Of a stretch of DNA of 64,000 bases, positions 47,740-60,072 are shown one piece after another (within the stretch, counting starts at the first letter, position 1; every line of letters begins with the position of its first letter). Under the pieces are notes generated by a model. That model saw nothing but the letters and a program-made list of their open reading frames with translations. It had not been told where the DNA came from and ran no database searches. The stretch spans positions 2,356,001 through 2,420,000 of the forward strand of contig NC_057790.1 of assembly GCF_014905175.1 (NCBI RefSeq), given 5' to 3'. Position numbers and translations under genes: made by a program. Source of the DNA: Aphidius gifuensis (Eukaryota > Arthropoda > Insecta > Hymenoptera > Braconidae).

Positions 47740-47770
47740 TGTCCGACTAAAGACTGAGTTGTTCTACTTA
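47740..47770 (+). repeat. dispersed 30-bp motif, copy 5
   Basis: Starts TGTCCGACTAAAGAC and ends GAGTTGTTCTACTTA, closest to copies 1 and 3. Like them it follows a T-rich stretch. Confidence 0.5.
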
Positions 47771-47893
47771 TATGAATTTTATTTTCTAGTTTTTTTGTAT
47801 TTACAAAAGTAATTTTATAAAATTTTAATCAAGAATTGTCTTGTTTATTTATTTATTTTATTCTATTTTTTTTTTATAGTAAGAAAAAGGTAA

Positions 47894-48031
47894 ATGGTAA
47901 TTGCTTTGGACATTCAATATATTACAAGAGGAGCATTGGTGTTGAAAGCTATTTGGATGAGTGAGAAAGTGAGCCAGGGAATAAACAAAGCGAATAGTCA
48001 GACAAAAAGACAAACTGCAACAACTGCATAG
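47894..48031 (+). CDS. 45-codon small ORF after a strong acceptor
   Basis: A complete ATG-to-TAG ORF (MVIALDIQYITRGALVLKAI, then a polar, lysine- and threonine-rich end). Fourteen bases upstream is an excellent acceptor (ttctattttttttttatag at 47879). Read from that acceptor in another phase, a 27-codon frame to TGA also opens (KKKVNGNCFGHSIYYKRSIG). Either an initiating exon after an untranslated one, or a terminal exon, would fit; the two readings exclude each other. Confidence 0.17.
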   Translation: MVIALDIQYITRGALVLKAIWMSEKVSQGINKANSQTKRQTATTA

Positions 48032-49511
48032 GCAATAAATGCATCTATCTTCATTGTAGGCCTTGTATCCATACCTTCATGTACATAAACAAACACAAAC
48101 TATATCGAGATGTTTGTTATATGAATAAACCAGATACGAATAGTCCATTAGCTTGCTTGTAAATGTAAAAGCAACAACAGTTAAACTTTCTCATAAAGAA
48201 AAACAAAATAAAAAACTTGTTAAAAAAAATAAGAAACCCATACGGCTTTATTGAGAAAAAAAAATAAAAGAGATGATAATAAATAAAAAAAAAAATGATT
48301 TAATAAATATAATGGAAAAAGTTTTAAGAAAAAAAAAATTAAATAAAGTAAATTTATTAGTCATAATTGAAAATAATTAAATTAACAAAAACATGAATAA
48401 AAAAACTTGACCGCAATTTAATTTTAATTAATTAAAATTAATAAACAATTTAAAAAGTAATTTAAATAAAAGTATTTGTAATATTGTTTTGTTATTTTTA
48501 CAATATAATATAATACAAATAGTAAAATTTAATTAAACAATTATTTTCAAACATTTTCGTTTAATGATTATCATGATTGAGTTGAATTTAATACTTTTTT
48601 ATTTTTACGATCAAAGAATTTTATTTATTCAACTGATGAAAGTGGTTAAATGTTTTTTTTTTTTTTTTTTTTTTCTATTTCTATTTAATCATGATAAATA
48701 ACTGTAAGAAAATCGAACGAGTAAGAAATTAAAGGGTTTAAAGATAGCATAGATAGAGAGAGAGAGAGAGAGAGAAAGTTTTAAAGCACGCAGTAAAAAA
48801 CGAGAAAATAAATAATATAATATAGACATTTCAGTATTATTGCAAGTAATAAAGTAATTTCATTAACTAGACATTCCATTTCTTTAGTCGTCATCATTGC
48901 AATTTAAATACCACTTAAATACAGTATTGTATGGGGAAAATAAAAAAAATGTAGAGTCAAGTAGATCCTTAAGTTTTAAGTAAAGACACTATGAGGTGTT
49001 TATCTCGGTTAACCAGTCTCTCAAGATGCAAAATGCTATACGCATACACTCACACATATTCTTACTTAACCACCATTACCACATACAATACACATATATA
49101 CATTTATACTTAACAATATTATAAACACTTAAAAAAATGTACATAAAAAAATATACTCAAGATGTATATAATGCGAATGACACAAACAAATAATGACTGG
49201 CTCTTAAAATAATTATCATGACATCATAAAAAAAGACTCAATTTTAATTTATTAAAATAAAGAAAAATAAATTTAAAAAAAGCATCTCATCAAGTTAATG
49301 CTGTAATATATATAAAAATATATCATATTACACTTGTAAATATATATATAGGATTTATAAGACGATTATAATTTATAGTAAAATACACAACACATCAAAG
49401 TCTATCAAAGGATCATCTAACACGAGAACAAACATGCTCGTAATGGTAGTGAATGATGAGGTATGAGAAAGGGGTAAAATTTAACTGGACGATGGATTTC
49501 GTCAAGCTTAC
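48032..49511. other. A+T-rich background with simple repeats
   Basis: A T22 run at 48653-48674, a (GA)n tract at 48755-48776, and many short A/T runs. No frame of interest. Confidence 0.6.
48755..48776. repeat. (GA)n microsatellite
   Basis: About eleven GA units in a row following GATAGCATAGATA. Confidence 0.9.
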
Positions 49512-49653
49512 ATAAATCGTGTACCTTCAGTAATACTATATGTACAACACATATACACATCAGACACACATGTGCCCATAGGCTTCAAGTTTCTAGATTG
49601 TCCATGATTCACAAGCCAGTCATTGGGTACACGCACGATCGAGGTATTAACGC
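49512..49653 (-). CDS. Best candidate internal exon (142 nt), unknown protein
   Basis: On the minus strand a fair pyrimidine-containing acceptor (catattcactgtaacag) opens 142 nt that end at a strong GTAAGC donor. After two bases exactly one frame is open, for 46 codons and two spare bases; the other two stop within 15 codons. It begins VNTSIVRVPNDWLVNHGQSR and later has four cysteines within 16 residues (TCVSDVYVCC). Length and both splice sites are typical of an insect exon. The first half is about 47% G+C against a low background. If the donor is not used the frame ends at TAA one codon later. I do not recognise the family; the cysteines and lack of a hydrophobic segment would suit an extracellular domain, but that is a guess. 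Confidence 0.35.
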
Positions 49654-49744
49654 CTGTTACAGTGAATATGTCCTATAGATACATTGTCGTATCCTATTAA
49701 CTATAGATATATTGTGTGTGTATATATAGTCATCGTGGCAAGTC

Positions 49745-49790
49745 TGGTTGGCATAATTAAAGCTGTGATACGCTAGGTGAATGCCAACCA
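49745..49790. other. Perfect 10-bp stem-loop
   Basis: TGGTTGGCAT and ATGCCAACCA are exact complements around a 26-nt loop, with a further three-base AGC/GCT pairing inside. The stem is too short for a typical microRNA precursor. It lies about 90 bp upstream (in minus-strand sense) of the exon candidate 49512-49653. Confidence 0.4.
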
Positions 49791-51422
49791 AACATATATA
49801 TTATTAGAGAGCAGCTTAATACCTTAACTATACATTGTGAACTTGTCGTTTATTTTGTTAACCAGAGAGGAAGAGAGAGGAAAATAGAAAAAGATGAAAA
49901 GTATTATTTTTCAATGCACTATATCCTTCTATTCATTAACCATCATTTTGTTAAGAAAATCAAAGTAGAAAATTTTCTATACATGTATATTTAATAATGA
50001 AGAATGTTGAAATGAATGTGGATTAATTTGAAAACTCCAAGTGTCATTTGTATGCATACATGTATGTTGAAATGAGGAAATGGAAAGTTGAAGTTGTCCA
50101 ATGGTGGTTGAAATAGGAAGATTGAAAATGTTAGGTGAAATACACTCTGGCAATCATTGCGCCTAATTGAGGCGTTTCTCTAGTCAAGAGTAAAATTGAA
50201 ATTGATTTCTCTATATATATGGAAAAGACATTGTTTTAATTTGTTCATTCTTGAGAAATTTAATAGTGGAGAAAACAAGAAATACCAGAGTGGTAACCAC
50301 AATCACAAATAAACATCATCAATTTATATTACTGTATATGTGATATTGTTATTATGATTGTATTATGTGGAAGGGATATATGGATTATTGATTGAACTGA
50401 ATAGAAGTGACACGAATTTTTGCGCCAACAAAATTGAGATTGGAAATTTTTCTATATCTTTTTAGCATTGGAAATTCACTGACCTAATTGAAACATATTT
50501 TTTTTTTTTTTTTTGTTATTCTTTTGAAATAAAAACTAACCAGTGTTGTATATATAGCTTATATAACCATTTCCAGGATAAAAACATCGTTGAGATAGAA
50601 AAATCCTAAACGAATACCCATTGCCATGAAGCAAAAGAGGAAAATTCAATTTTCTCATAAACTTTCCGGACCCTCAACTTGCTTTCCTTCTTCCTGAAGA
50701 GGTTTTTCTTTTAGTATTTTTTATTATCGTTATTTTTCTTCTTTACTTTGTTCGTTTTCTCACCTCTCTTTGACGTCTTGCCAACGATTTCGTTAATTAT
50801 TGGAAAAGTTTGTTGTATTGGAGTCCACATTGACTGACTCAAGAACTCTTCTCAACTGATCTTATAGCTGCTTTTTTTTTAGCTTTATTTTAAATTTATC
50901 TTTTGAATCAATCTCTTCAAATATTCTTTAGTTTCAGTTGATGAATCTCTTTTGTTTTTTTTTTTTTTTCTATTTTTATTCTATATTTTGCATATATGTA
51001 TTCTATTTTTTGCTATTTCAATTTTCCAGTCTACAGATGTTCAATGCATAAATACAGAGTACAAAAAAAAAAAAAATGAATAAATAATAAAAAAAAAGAA
51101 GGAAAGAGCAAGAAAAGTACATGTGTGTATATAAATAAATACAAAATGGGAAAAAAAAAGCGTGAATGAGAAATGAGAAAAGATTTTTATTTTCACTGAG
51201 GTAGGATGAAAGGCTGTGAACCGCACGAAAAAAATTTTCAACCTCATGTTGCTTAGTATATTTGTACACAGATATACACAATACACATACGAACAAGTCC
51301 ATTGTACCATGTCGAGTTTTTAGAACGTGGCATGAAGAAGAAAATGAAAAAGAAAAAAAAAAAAAGTAGTAAAAATAAGCGCGAAATGCGAAGCGGAGGT
51401 GAAGGTTGTAGAAGCTATATAT

Positions 51423-51614
51423 ATGAAGCCGAGGAAACTGCAGAAAAACGGAAGAGAAGCATCCCTTTTACTGAAGCAAGTGCCACTGTATATGTATAAA
51501 CGTATACAGTCATTCACATGTATTTATAGAGCTGTGAAATGGTCAGACGAAAACGATGTATTCAGTGTGTGGACTCTGAATATATTTGAGAATAGAAAAG
51601 CTAACCGGAGATGA
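51423..51614 (+). CDS. 63-codon small ORF, basic, unknown
   Basis: From the ATG at 51423 the frame has ordinary composition, basic at the start (MKPRKLQKNGREASLLLKQV) and ending with NIFENRKANRR before TGA. An AAG|GTAAAA donor overlaps the stop, so it could be an exon rather than a complete protein. It overlaps another plus-strand frame (51302-51499, TTG start, lysine-rich) and a minus-strand frame (51320-51517). The island 51380-51740 is 40-45% G+C. No family recognised. Confidence 0.18.
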   Translation: MKPRKLQKNGREASLLLKQVPLYMYKRIQSFTCIYRAVKWSDENDVFSVWTLNIFENRKANRR

Positions 51615-54600
51615 AGGTAAAACAAAAGTGGCGCAGTGACCGGAAACGGAAATAGCCACCAAGCTAGTGCAAGATATTATTTGGCGGATTTAAAATGTTA
51701 GTATACTGTTGGGGTGATGATAATAGACGGCCAAGACATATACGTCTTAGCCATATATTATGTTGACATTTTTATTTTTCAACTTGTTTTTCGTTCTACT
51801 TGATTTAATGGATAAAAATAAATAAAATATATTGATGTTTATATTATTTTATCTTTTTAACACAAATTTAATACAAATATTTGTTGTTATTTTTGTTAAA
51901 AAAGCAAATATGAATATTTTTTTAATTAATTATAAAACTTTAAAAAATAAAAATTGAAAAGAAAGACTTAAAAAATTAAAATAAAATGAATATTCAAATT
52001 CTGGCAATTGAAATTCAATTAAATTGAGTAATTAAGCAAGTAAGAATTATTAGTTGAATTGTAACAAAGAAAAAAGTTTATTTTAATCTAAAGTAATTAA
52101 TTGATTTTTAATTTTTTATATTTTTACAAACAATGAGATAAAATTTAGATGAAATATTCAATGTCAAAAGAATCAATAAGTATATAAATATTGTAACTTA
52201 AATTTAAAAAAAATAATTGATATTTAAATATTTGAGATAAATAATGTCAATGTTTATTTTATCGAGAGTGTGAATTATTAATATATAAGCTGTAAATTCT
52301 ACAACTTAAGAAATAAAAAAAAAGTAAGCTCAAAACAAACTGAAATTTTTTTTGTTGATGGCTATTCAACGTGCTCAATCCATAGTGTACACCTCTTAAC
52401 TTGAACTTTTTCAGTGTAATAATTCGTGAAACCGGGTAAAAGCTAATATTGACAGAAACATGTTGACAAACTCAGTGAGTGCATTGAATTCATCTCGATT
52501 TGTATGCTTTCATAGACACTTCCACCTCAAATATTCATTGAAATTTTTTTTGTTTAACATGTGCAATGACTGTATAAGAATAATAAAAATAAAGTAACGT
52601 AAATGTTACTTTGAACAAAGAGATTTCATGATGAAAGAACATTATATAGCTGTAGGAATTATACATAAAGAAACAAAACAGAATTGAAAAAAATAAAGAA
52701 TACATATATACATTTTAAAAAAAATAAAGACGATGAAGATGTAGAAGATTTTATTTCACAAGTTCTTAATAACGTAGTGTAATTTTCACCTGAGCAAAGT
52801 AGTTTTGTAATAGAATGACATTTATCATACTACTTGCTAGAGGTTATATACTTGAGACTTATATAAAATTACAAGTCTCAAAGTAAATCTTCACTTTTAT
52901 TTAAAACTAAAATTATTTCAAGTAGTAACAATTATTAACTAATTAAAAACTCGTAAAAATAAAAAATTCAAATTATTTTTTAAAAGTTCATTATTGTTAC
53001 TATTAAAATATAAATAAAACTTGAATATTTTTTGAATAATTAGCATTTTATATTTTCATTTATCTTATTTAAATTCGAGAAATAAAAAAATGAATAATCA
53101 TGATGATGATTAAGTGATTGTATAAGAATAGAATAAAAATATTTTCGTGGTGTGGATATATTTATAAAACTGTCAAAAGATGGAATAAAAAGTGCTACCT
53201 TATTCAAGTATATATATACGGATAGGTATTGTGCAAATTCAGAAATCTGTCTAATAGATAATAGATAATAGATGAAATCATTGTATGCTATAGAAAATCA
53301 ATTCCATGCACTAGCTCACTCGTCGGTCAGGCATGTCACCCATCTCTCGGAAAAGTCGAACGATGAATTTCAATTCCATTCGTCTGGAATGAGGTTCCGT
53401 TAACTCTCATCTCTCTTTTTCTATTCCTTGCCAAGAAGAGCCACTTCCGGTCCAATATTTTCAGGAAATACGAACAAAAAAAAAGGGAAGAATAAAAAAA
53501 ATAAAAAACAAAAAAAACAACTTGCATTTATCATCCAGGTAATTATTTTCTGTCTCTTCTATATACCTTTGATTTTTTTTTTTTTTCTTTCTTTTTTTTG
53601 TAAAGCCATTATCACAACTCCATTCAACAAGAAGAGAATGAAATGTAGGTAATTTTTTTTTTTTTTTCCATTTTTTTCTTCATCTATAACATCATTCTCA
53701 CTATTCTTTACCTCACTAGGGATCATAAAGTTGTTCTACTGAATTAATCATTCTGTCAAATACCCAAAGTTGACGTTAATTAATTAATGGAAAAAAATCT
53801 ATCGATATAAAACTTTTATTATATGTTTAACAACAACTAGACTGTATCTATAATTTTCATATATAAAATTTATTATCAAATTTATATTTATTTCTCATCT
53901 ACATTATTTACTTTTTTTTATTTTCATTTCACCAAAGTTATATACATAAAAAAAAAAAAAGTAATAACTTTTTTAACAACGAAAATTTTTCTGTAATCGA
54001 ATCAATCTTCCAACAACAACAACAACAAAAAATTAAAAAAAAAAAAACTTGACTCTAGTGCCAATATCGTTGGCATATCCTGATGGGAATACGCTTTCTT
54101 CAAAATTTGAAGTATACTTGCAAGGAGGTAATAAAACTTGATATTGCCTAAAGCTCACACAAAAATAAAGATAGTAGATATATTTTAGTCGCGTGTGCGT
54201 CACTTTATTACTTCACATAATAAAATTTAACGATAAGCACACTTGCATCGTTAAGTATATAATCCTGATACTTAACAAAATTCATGTATAATAATAGTTT
54301 TGAGTTAGTCACATGCAATGGTCAGCATAATGTACACACAAAAAGAAAATATTATATACATGCACATGTACATTTTAATCTTTATAATTTTGAATTCAAA
54401 GAAAATATCATAAATTTTTAATGACAAATACTGGCTTAACATTTATTACAAAACCAACATTACATATGTGTTTATGAAAACCAAAACAATAAATATAATA
54501 AAAGTATTTTGTTAAATAAACAACTACATAAACACGCAATTTATTTTTGTATATAAATAATTAAAATCAACAATTAAAAAATTGTTAAAATTGAATATAA

Positions 54601-56441
54601 AAAAAAGCAATAATAAAAAGCTTAAAATTGCATGCAGATATATATTTTTTTCAATTTCTTTGTAAATAACGACGTGTGTAAAATTGTTTTGTTATTTTTA
54701 TTATGGCATATATATATTTCTTTTAATTTTTACATGAATGAAGTAACAATGAGTACAGAAGAGAGTCATAAATATTTTTCATCCAGTTATTTCGAGTGAA
54801 AATTTAAAGCACAATGTGTAGCATATACAAAATAACTGAACAATAGAAAGTAACTATTTGTTTGTAATAAAATTGAAAATAATAAAAAAAAAAAAATCAA
54901 ACGCGTAATCAATACGTGTGTATATATAATCTGAGCTTGATAAAATGAAAAATTTTTTGAAATAAAAAAGTCAAGTTAACACTCAATATTTCACAGGATT
55001 TGTGAAAATAAAAAAAAAAAAAAATGTAAATATATAGGTGTTACAGAAAAATTTCAAAAATATTTCAAATGGTCAGTGTATATCTCTGAATTTTCAACAT
55101 TGAAATAAATAAATTTACGGTGGATTAAAAGGTATACAGTATAAATTTTACATTATATAATTAAATTGACACTATCAATACGAATAAATAAAATAAATAA
55201 AATTAATGGTCAAGTTAATTCAAAATAAGACATTTTCATTGTGTTTAATTGTTGTTGTGTTTTTTAGTTTGGCAATTTTATATTGATTTAATTATCTGAA
55301 TGAGTTATCTCAAGTGTGTCGACAAGTTAACGATAGTTATCAGGTTGTTTGTGGTCATGAAGGTACCATATCGATGTAACACGTGATTTTGACATCAGTC
55401 AAGCATGCTAACCCACACACAAACATCTCTCTATTTCAAACTGTATATATATATCTTAAACTTGGCAATTAAATTTCAAATGTCATTGTATCCTTCGATT
55501 GCATAAATGCATAGGTATATATTTGGCACACTTAATTTCAAAACACATTAAGCTGTTTTGTTTTTTTTTTGAAGCCATAAATTTATGTATGAATTTAATT
55601 ATTTTATTGCAAATGACAAAATCATTTATAATACTTTATATTGATAAATTAATTAATTCAATATTTTCAATTATTCAATAATTTGTTACGATAATAATAG
55701 AGATTTAATGTTATTTGATTTTGTATACAAACATTTGATGATAAAATTATATCGCTAATTTATGCAAAAAAAATATACCATATATGTATTAAATTTATTA
55801 TCATTAATTGCAAAATTATTCAATGACAATGTTGAAACTTAAATTTGTAAAATGAAATATTTTATGTTTATCTTTATATATTTTGTTAATGTTTTATTTC
55901 TTTGTATATATCTAGTAGTTAGATATAAAATTAATTTCAACTCGTTAAACACCAATATTGAGTCATTGATTATTAAATAATTTAGTAACTTATGATGATA
56001 AAATTAAACGCAAAATTATTATGCAGGTCAACATTGAATAATTGAAATTGATTTTTAAAAACAGCATTAAATGTAAATTGGGAAAATAAAAAAAGAATAA
56101 TCTTTAAATTAAAAGGGTCTAAATATATACCTGACATTTTTGGAATATAATATCAATTACTTTTTTTAGACAAGTATTAAATCAAAATGAAAAAATAAAA
56201 ATTATTGACTGTTGAGAAAAAGCAATAGGTCAATTTTGCAGGTGTTTTTTTTTTTTTTCTTTTATTACTTGTTTAGTTTTTTTTTTTTTATTTTTCTTTT
56301 GAAAAGTTGTGAACAGTTTATGTCGAGTTAAATGTAATTATGAAAAATATTGATCGTCGTTTCATTACAGTGAAAAACTATATTAATTTGAGGTCAACCA
56401 GCAACATTTTGGCAAACGCATATTATTGGTGAATAATTTAT
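51615..56441. other. A+T-rich background with minor islands
   Basis: A GATAAT tandem repeat at 53251-53275. An island at 53330-53460: on minus a frame of normal composition ends at 53336 (MRVNGTSFQTNGIEIHRS); on plus a superb pyrimidine tract precedes 53436-53538, which ends at a CAG|GTAATT donor but codes mostly lysine. At 54046-54130 two plus frames are open beside a 6-bp perfect hairpin (TGCCAA/TTGGCA, 54059-54075). Elsewhere only A/T runs. Confidence 0.5.
55300..55386 (+). CDS. 28-codon ORF with hydrophobic core
   Basis: ATG-to-TGA ORF (MSYLKCVDKLTIVIRLFVVM, then eight residues). The basic start and hydrophobic core resemble a signal anchor, and an AAG|GTACCA donor follows the core, so a first exon is possible. 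Very short; chance is likely. Confidence 0.1.
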   Translation: MSYLKCVDKLTIVIRLFVVMKVPYRCNT

Positions 56442-56654
56442 TTAACGTTTAAAACCATTGTAATACGCTCTGACGATCATGATTGTGGTTTTAGTTTGAA
56501 TCGAGTGCTCGTATGGTTGTGTTTTGGGTAACAGCTTGTAGCTTTTCTCTTTTATATATATAAAATATTTGTATTGTTCAGTATTGTTCATGTTGTAATA
56601 ACACTGCCAAACATATATTATCTCGTTACAATCAATCGACTGGTACATATACAT
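56442..56654 (-). CDS. 70-codon small ORF, tyrosine-rich, unknown
   Basis: A true ATG ORF without homopolymer-driven stretches (MYMYQSIDCNEIIYVWQCYY, later KLLPKTQPYEHSIQTK), ending at TAA. Polar and tyrosine-rich, no signal peptide or membrane segment. Base composition is only slightly above background, and no splice or polyadenylation signals frame it clearly. No family recognised. Confidence 0.16.
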   Translation of the reverse strand: MYMYQSIDCNEIIYVWQCYYNMNNTEQYKYFIYIKEKSYKLLPKTQPYEHSIQTKTTIMIVRAYYNGFKR

Positions 56655-56956
56655 ATAAATGAACCTATATATATTTATTGTTTCTATAAAAATTAATTCT
56701 AATCGTCAGTAATATACATGACTATTCAGTATTGCAAGAGAATATTCGATTTTGATAATTATTAATGAGAAAACAATGAAGAATTATATTTCGCGTAAAT
56801 CCAAAATGTAAATACTTAATTTCAATTTATAAATAAATAAATGAATAATAAATGTGATTATTCAAATATTAAAAATATATTATTAAATAAATTTATAAAT
56901 ACTTTTCAAAATTAAAAATTAACTCTTTTTATTTTCTTCCAATTTAATAATTTATC

Positions 56957-56998
56957 ATGACCTGCAGACACAACTCAGAAATTTTCACTGCGGGTCAT
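56957..56998. other. 11-bp stem-loop
   Basis: ATGACCTGCAG pairs with CTGCGGGTCAT over 11 positions (one G-T wobble) around a 20-nt loop. It stands in a very A+T-rich stretch, so the G+C-rich stem is conspicuous. Too short for a microRNA precursor; could be a protein-binding RNA hairpin or a recombination remnant. Confidence 0.4.
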
Positions 56999-57154
56999 AA
57001 TTCTAATATTCAAACAATAACAAAATATGAATGAAAAATAAAAAAATAAATAAAATAAATAATGGAATTTAAATATAAATTGAATGGAAAATATCTTATT
57101 TATAAAATTTTTTAACATCGATAACAGATCAGTCGTAAAACGAGCAAATAAGTC

Positions 57155-57358
57155 ATGTCAATGGTCATACTGAATAACGGCATCTTTACAATTTTTTTTC
57201 TCACAAAAAAAAAAAAAAATATATACCTATCTATATATAAAAATAAAAATCAAGTATATATTGCAATTCTTATATTGTCACAAAGAAAGGCCTCTTGCAC
57301 ACACTCTCTCGAGGAATATCTTGTGTCAGAAGAGAATATAGAATCGTTTTCCCTTTGA
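57155..57358 (+). CDS. 67-codon small ORF, convergent pair (left)
   Basis: A true ATG ORF. Residues 1-17 are hydrophobic (MSMVILNNGIFTIFFLT), then a lysine run from an A13 tract, then a normal C-terminal part (SQRKASCTHSLEEYLVSEEN) to TGA. The A tract makes the join between halves doubtful. It faces 57418-57654 tail to tail across 59 bp. No family recognised. Confidence 0.15.
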   Translation: MSMVILNNGIFTIFFLTKKKKNIYLSIYKNKNQVYIAILILSQRKASCTHSLEEYLVSEENIESFSL

Positions 57359-57417
57359 GAATCGAGATACCTCTTATTCTTCTCTTCAACTTTTTTTCTT
57401 TTTTCATTTTTTTCTGA

Positions 57418-57654
57418 TCATGAACTATTTTTTATTTCATGCACAGTATGTACATTATAGTGTACACTTATGTAGTGATATAAAGAGCCATCATTGCATG
57501 GAAAATATCGAAATTCACGTGTATATTTATTGTAAAATAAAAGTGGTGGTGGTATATGTGCTCTTTTTTTTTTTTTAAAAAAGCATATTGAAAAGAAAAT
57601 ATGGTATAGATGGGTGAACCCTTGGGCAACACATAAGCTCATGTTGCGACACAT
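57418..57654 (-). CDS. 78-codon small ORF, convergent pair (right)
   Basis: A true ATG ORF (MCRNMSLCVAQGFTHLYHIF) with a short hydrophobic stretch, a lysine run from a T12 tract, then a normal half (YNKYTREFRYFPCNDGSLYH) to TGA. Faces the previous ORF. Histidine and tyrosine are over-represented. No known motif. Confidence 0.15.
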   Translation of the reverse strand: MCRNMSLCVAQGFTHLYHIFFSICFFKKKKRAHIPPPLLFYNKYTREFRYFPCNDGSLYHYISVHYNVHTVHEIKNSS

Positions 57655-60072
57655 TTTTCAAAGAAATATATAGGTACGTATATTTTCCAACACAATAGAT
57701 ACACTTTGATATCGAGATATATACATTTTATATTTAACTCTTTACATCATAAGATATCTAACTGTATGCAGAATATTTTTTTATATTCATAAAATTTTCT
57801 TTCACAACTCACAGATAGCAAGTCTATGAAGTAACAAAAAAAAAAAAATATTCAAATTATTATAAATATAATTTACAGTCCAAGAAAAATATTTAAAAAA
57901 TGAAATTGAATAAAAAAAAGAAAAAAAAATTCTACTTCAATTACATTTAGTATATAGTTTTGTGGAGTGTCCAGTATATATTATTTTCCAGTAGCATCAC
58001 ACACTGAATTTTCACACGCTGATTACCGTACACATAAGTGCATTCTATGAATAATGCATATTAATTTTTCTATATCGCAACAGAGGTAGTTAGTTGGTTC
58101 TGTAGCGTTTGTTAAAGTTAACCCATGAAAGAGAAAGATAGATAAATATAACAAAAAAAATATGTGTATGTTGGAAGAAGCAACGACATTCAGCTACATC
58201 ACGGAATTTTAAGCACCAATTATACGGCTAAGAGAAATGAAAATTAAGAGTGAGAAAGACTCAAAATTAAAGTGTATATGTAGAGAGAAAATGGAATTTC
58301 GTTTTTGCTTTACCAGCCAAGATAAACAAGATAATTAAAAGATAATTAACAGATAAAATACTCGAACGTGACCATACGGTTTAAATATTTTTTTTCATAA
58401 TTAAATTTGTAATAATCTTGATATTACAAATTTGCTTTTTATATCAAAAAGAATGATGACACGTTTTTCTTCGTGCATGTATATAATTTTATTTAATTTT
58501 AAAGAATTGCAATCTTTGACAATATACTGCAAGAGAGAAAAAATAAATAATTGCTTTTGATATGCACAAACATATTCTTCACTGTTTGAATGATTTTTAT
58601 AATTAGTTTGGATTAATAATTAATGAAATAATAATAAAAATAATCAGCCTGCAGCGATTGCACATTCGCGCAAACCAAAAGCAAAGTAGATATTTTTTCA
58701 TATATAAAAATAAATATAAAAAACAAACACAAATTAATTAAAATGAAAAAAAAAAAAAAAGATTGGTGATCTAGATTAATTAATATATTCTAGTATAAAT
58801 ATATAAATGAATGTTGATTTTATAAAAAATTAAAATAAAACTGAATAATTGAAATGAATATATATGGTTTTATTTGTAATATAAACCTAAATTTAAACTT
58901 GGCCAGTTCGTTTTGTATGTTGAAACACATATCCCAACAGTGTGTGGTGATTAAAGCTGAATTATCTAGAGACTTCATCTAAATAATCTGGAGCAGAATT
59001 TTCAGAACAATGAGATGGACGCAGATAGAGTTTGTACGCGTCCGCTTTTGCGTGTGTATATACGATAAAAGTTACAGTAAAATGTAATACAATTTACATT
59101 GAAATTGCACAGAAAACTTTGTAACATTATAAAAAAAAAAAAAATATATATTCATACATTGTATACTGAATTTCTATAATAAAAATAATAATAATGAAAA
59201 ATAAATTGAAAGATATTGACTTAATCGTTTTGCGATTGCTTTGAGGGTGAGAATTGAAGATCATAATTGAATGTTTGAGTCAAAATAGTAAGTTTAAAGT
59301 AGATAGCGTTCATAGAGTTTCTTCAAGATCTTCAAGATCGACGACAATGTCAAAAGTTTGTTGAGCCAAAGTTTGATCAGAGTGAATGATATAAAAGAGA
59401 AAAAAAAATCAACAAAGAGGTAAAATCTTTTAGAGAAATAATACCAGACTTTTGAAATTTTTTGATGATGTTTAGAGAGTTTATTAAACTTGATATATCA
59501 GTGTGGAAAAAAATTACAAATAGAAAAAAAGAATAAAAGAAAACAATACAATAATGATATCAAAAGCAGTTAGACTTGAATGCACACAAGATATCTTTCA
59601 TTTTGTCTGAAAAAAATGCGAGAAATCAACTCACATTGATATTTTACCTTTTGCACTTTTTTTTTAATTTTATTTATTCTATGTCTGAAAATATATTTTT
59701 TTTTATATAAATTGAAAGATTAAGTAAAAACTTGATCAGTTATTTTTCAATATCGTACATTTTTGAAATAAAAAGCTAATAAAAAATTAAAATAACAAAA
59801 AAATTAGAACGTCAAAAGCAATGAACGAATAAAAATTTAAATTAGATATACCCAATTAGTTTTTAATATTCTATATATTTTTTATCATTATTATTTTTTA
59901 AAATTATTTTTCAACGAATGCTATAGATCTATCCATGCAGATAAAAAAAATAATTTTTCATGAAAAATATTGTACCAAAAATAGACTATGCATTTCAATA
60001 CAGATATCATTGTTAAAAAAAATTTTTTATTTATAATTTTCATAGTCTTGTATTTTGTTTTTAAATTCGCTT
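57655..60072. other. A+T-rich background
   Basis: Three short items: a good acceptor near 57989 followed by 18 open codons; an ATG ORF of 25 codons at 59010-59087 four bases after a good acceptor (MRWTQIEFVRVRFCVCIY); and an island at 59305-59400 where both strands are open, the minus one ending in an acidic tail (DIVVDLEDLEETL). None is strong enough to call. Confidence 0.5.
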
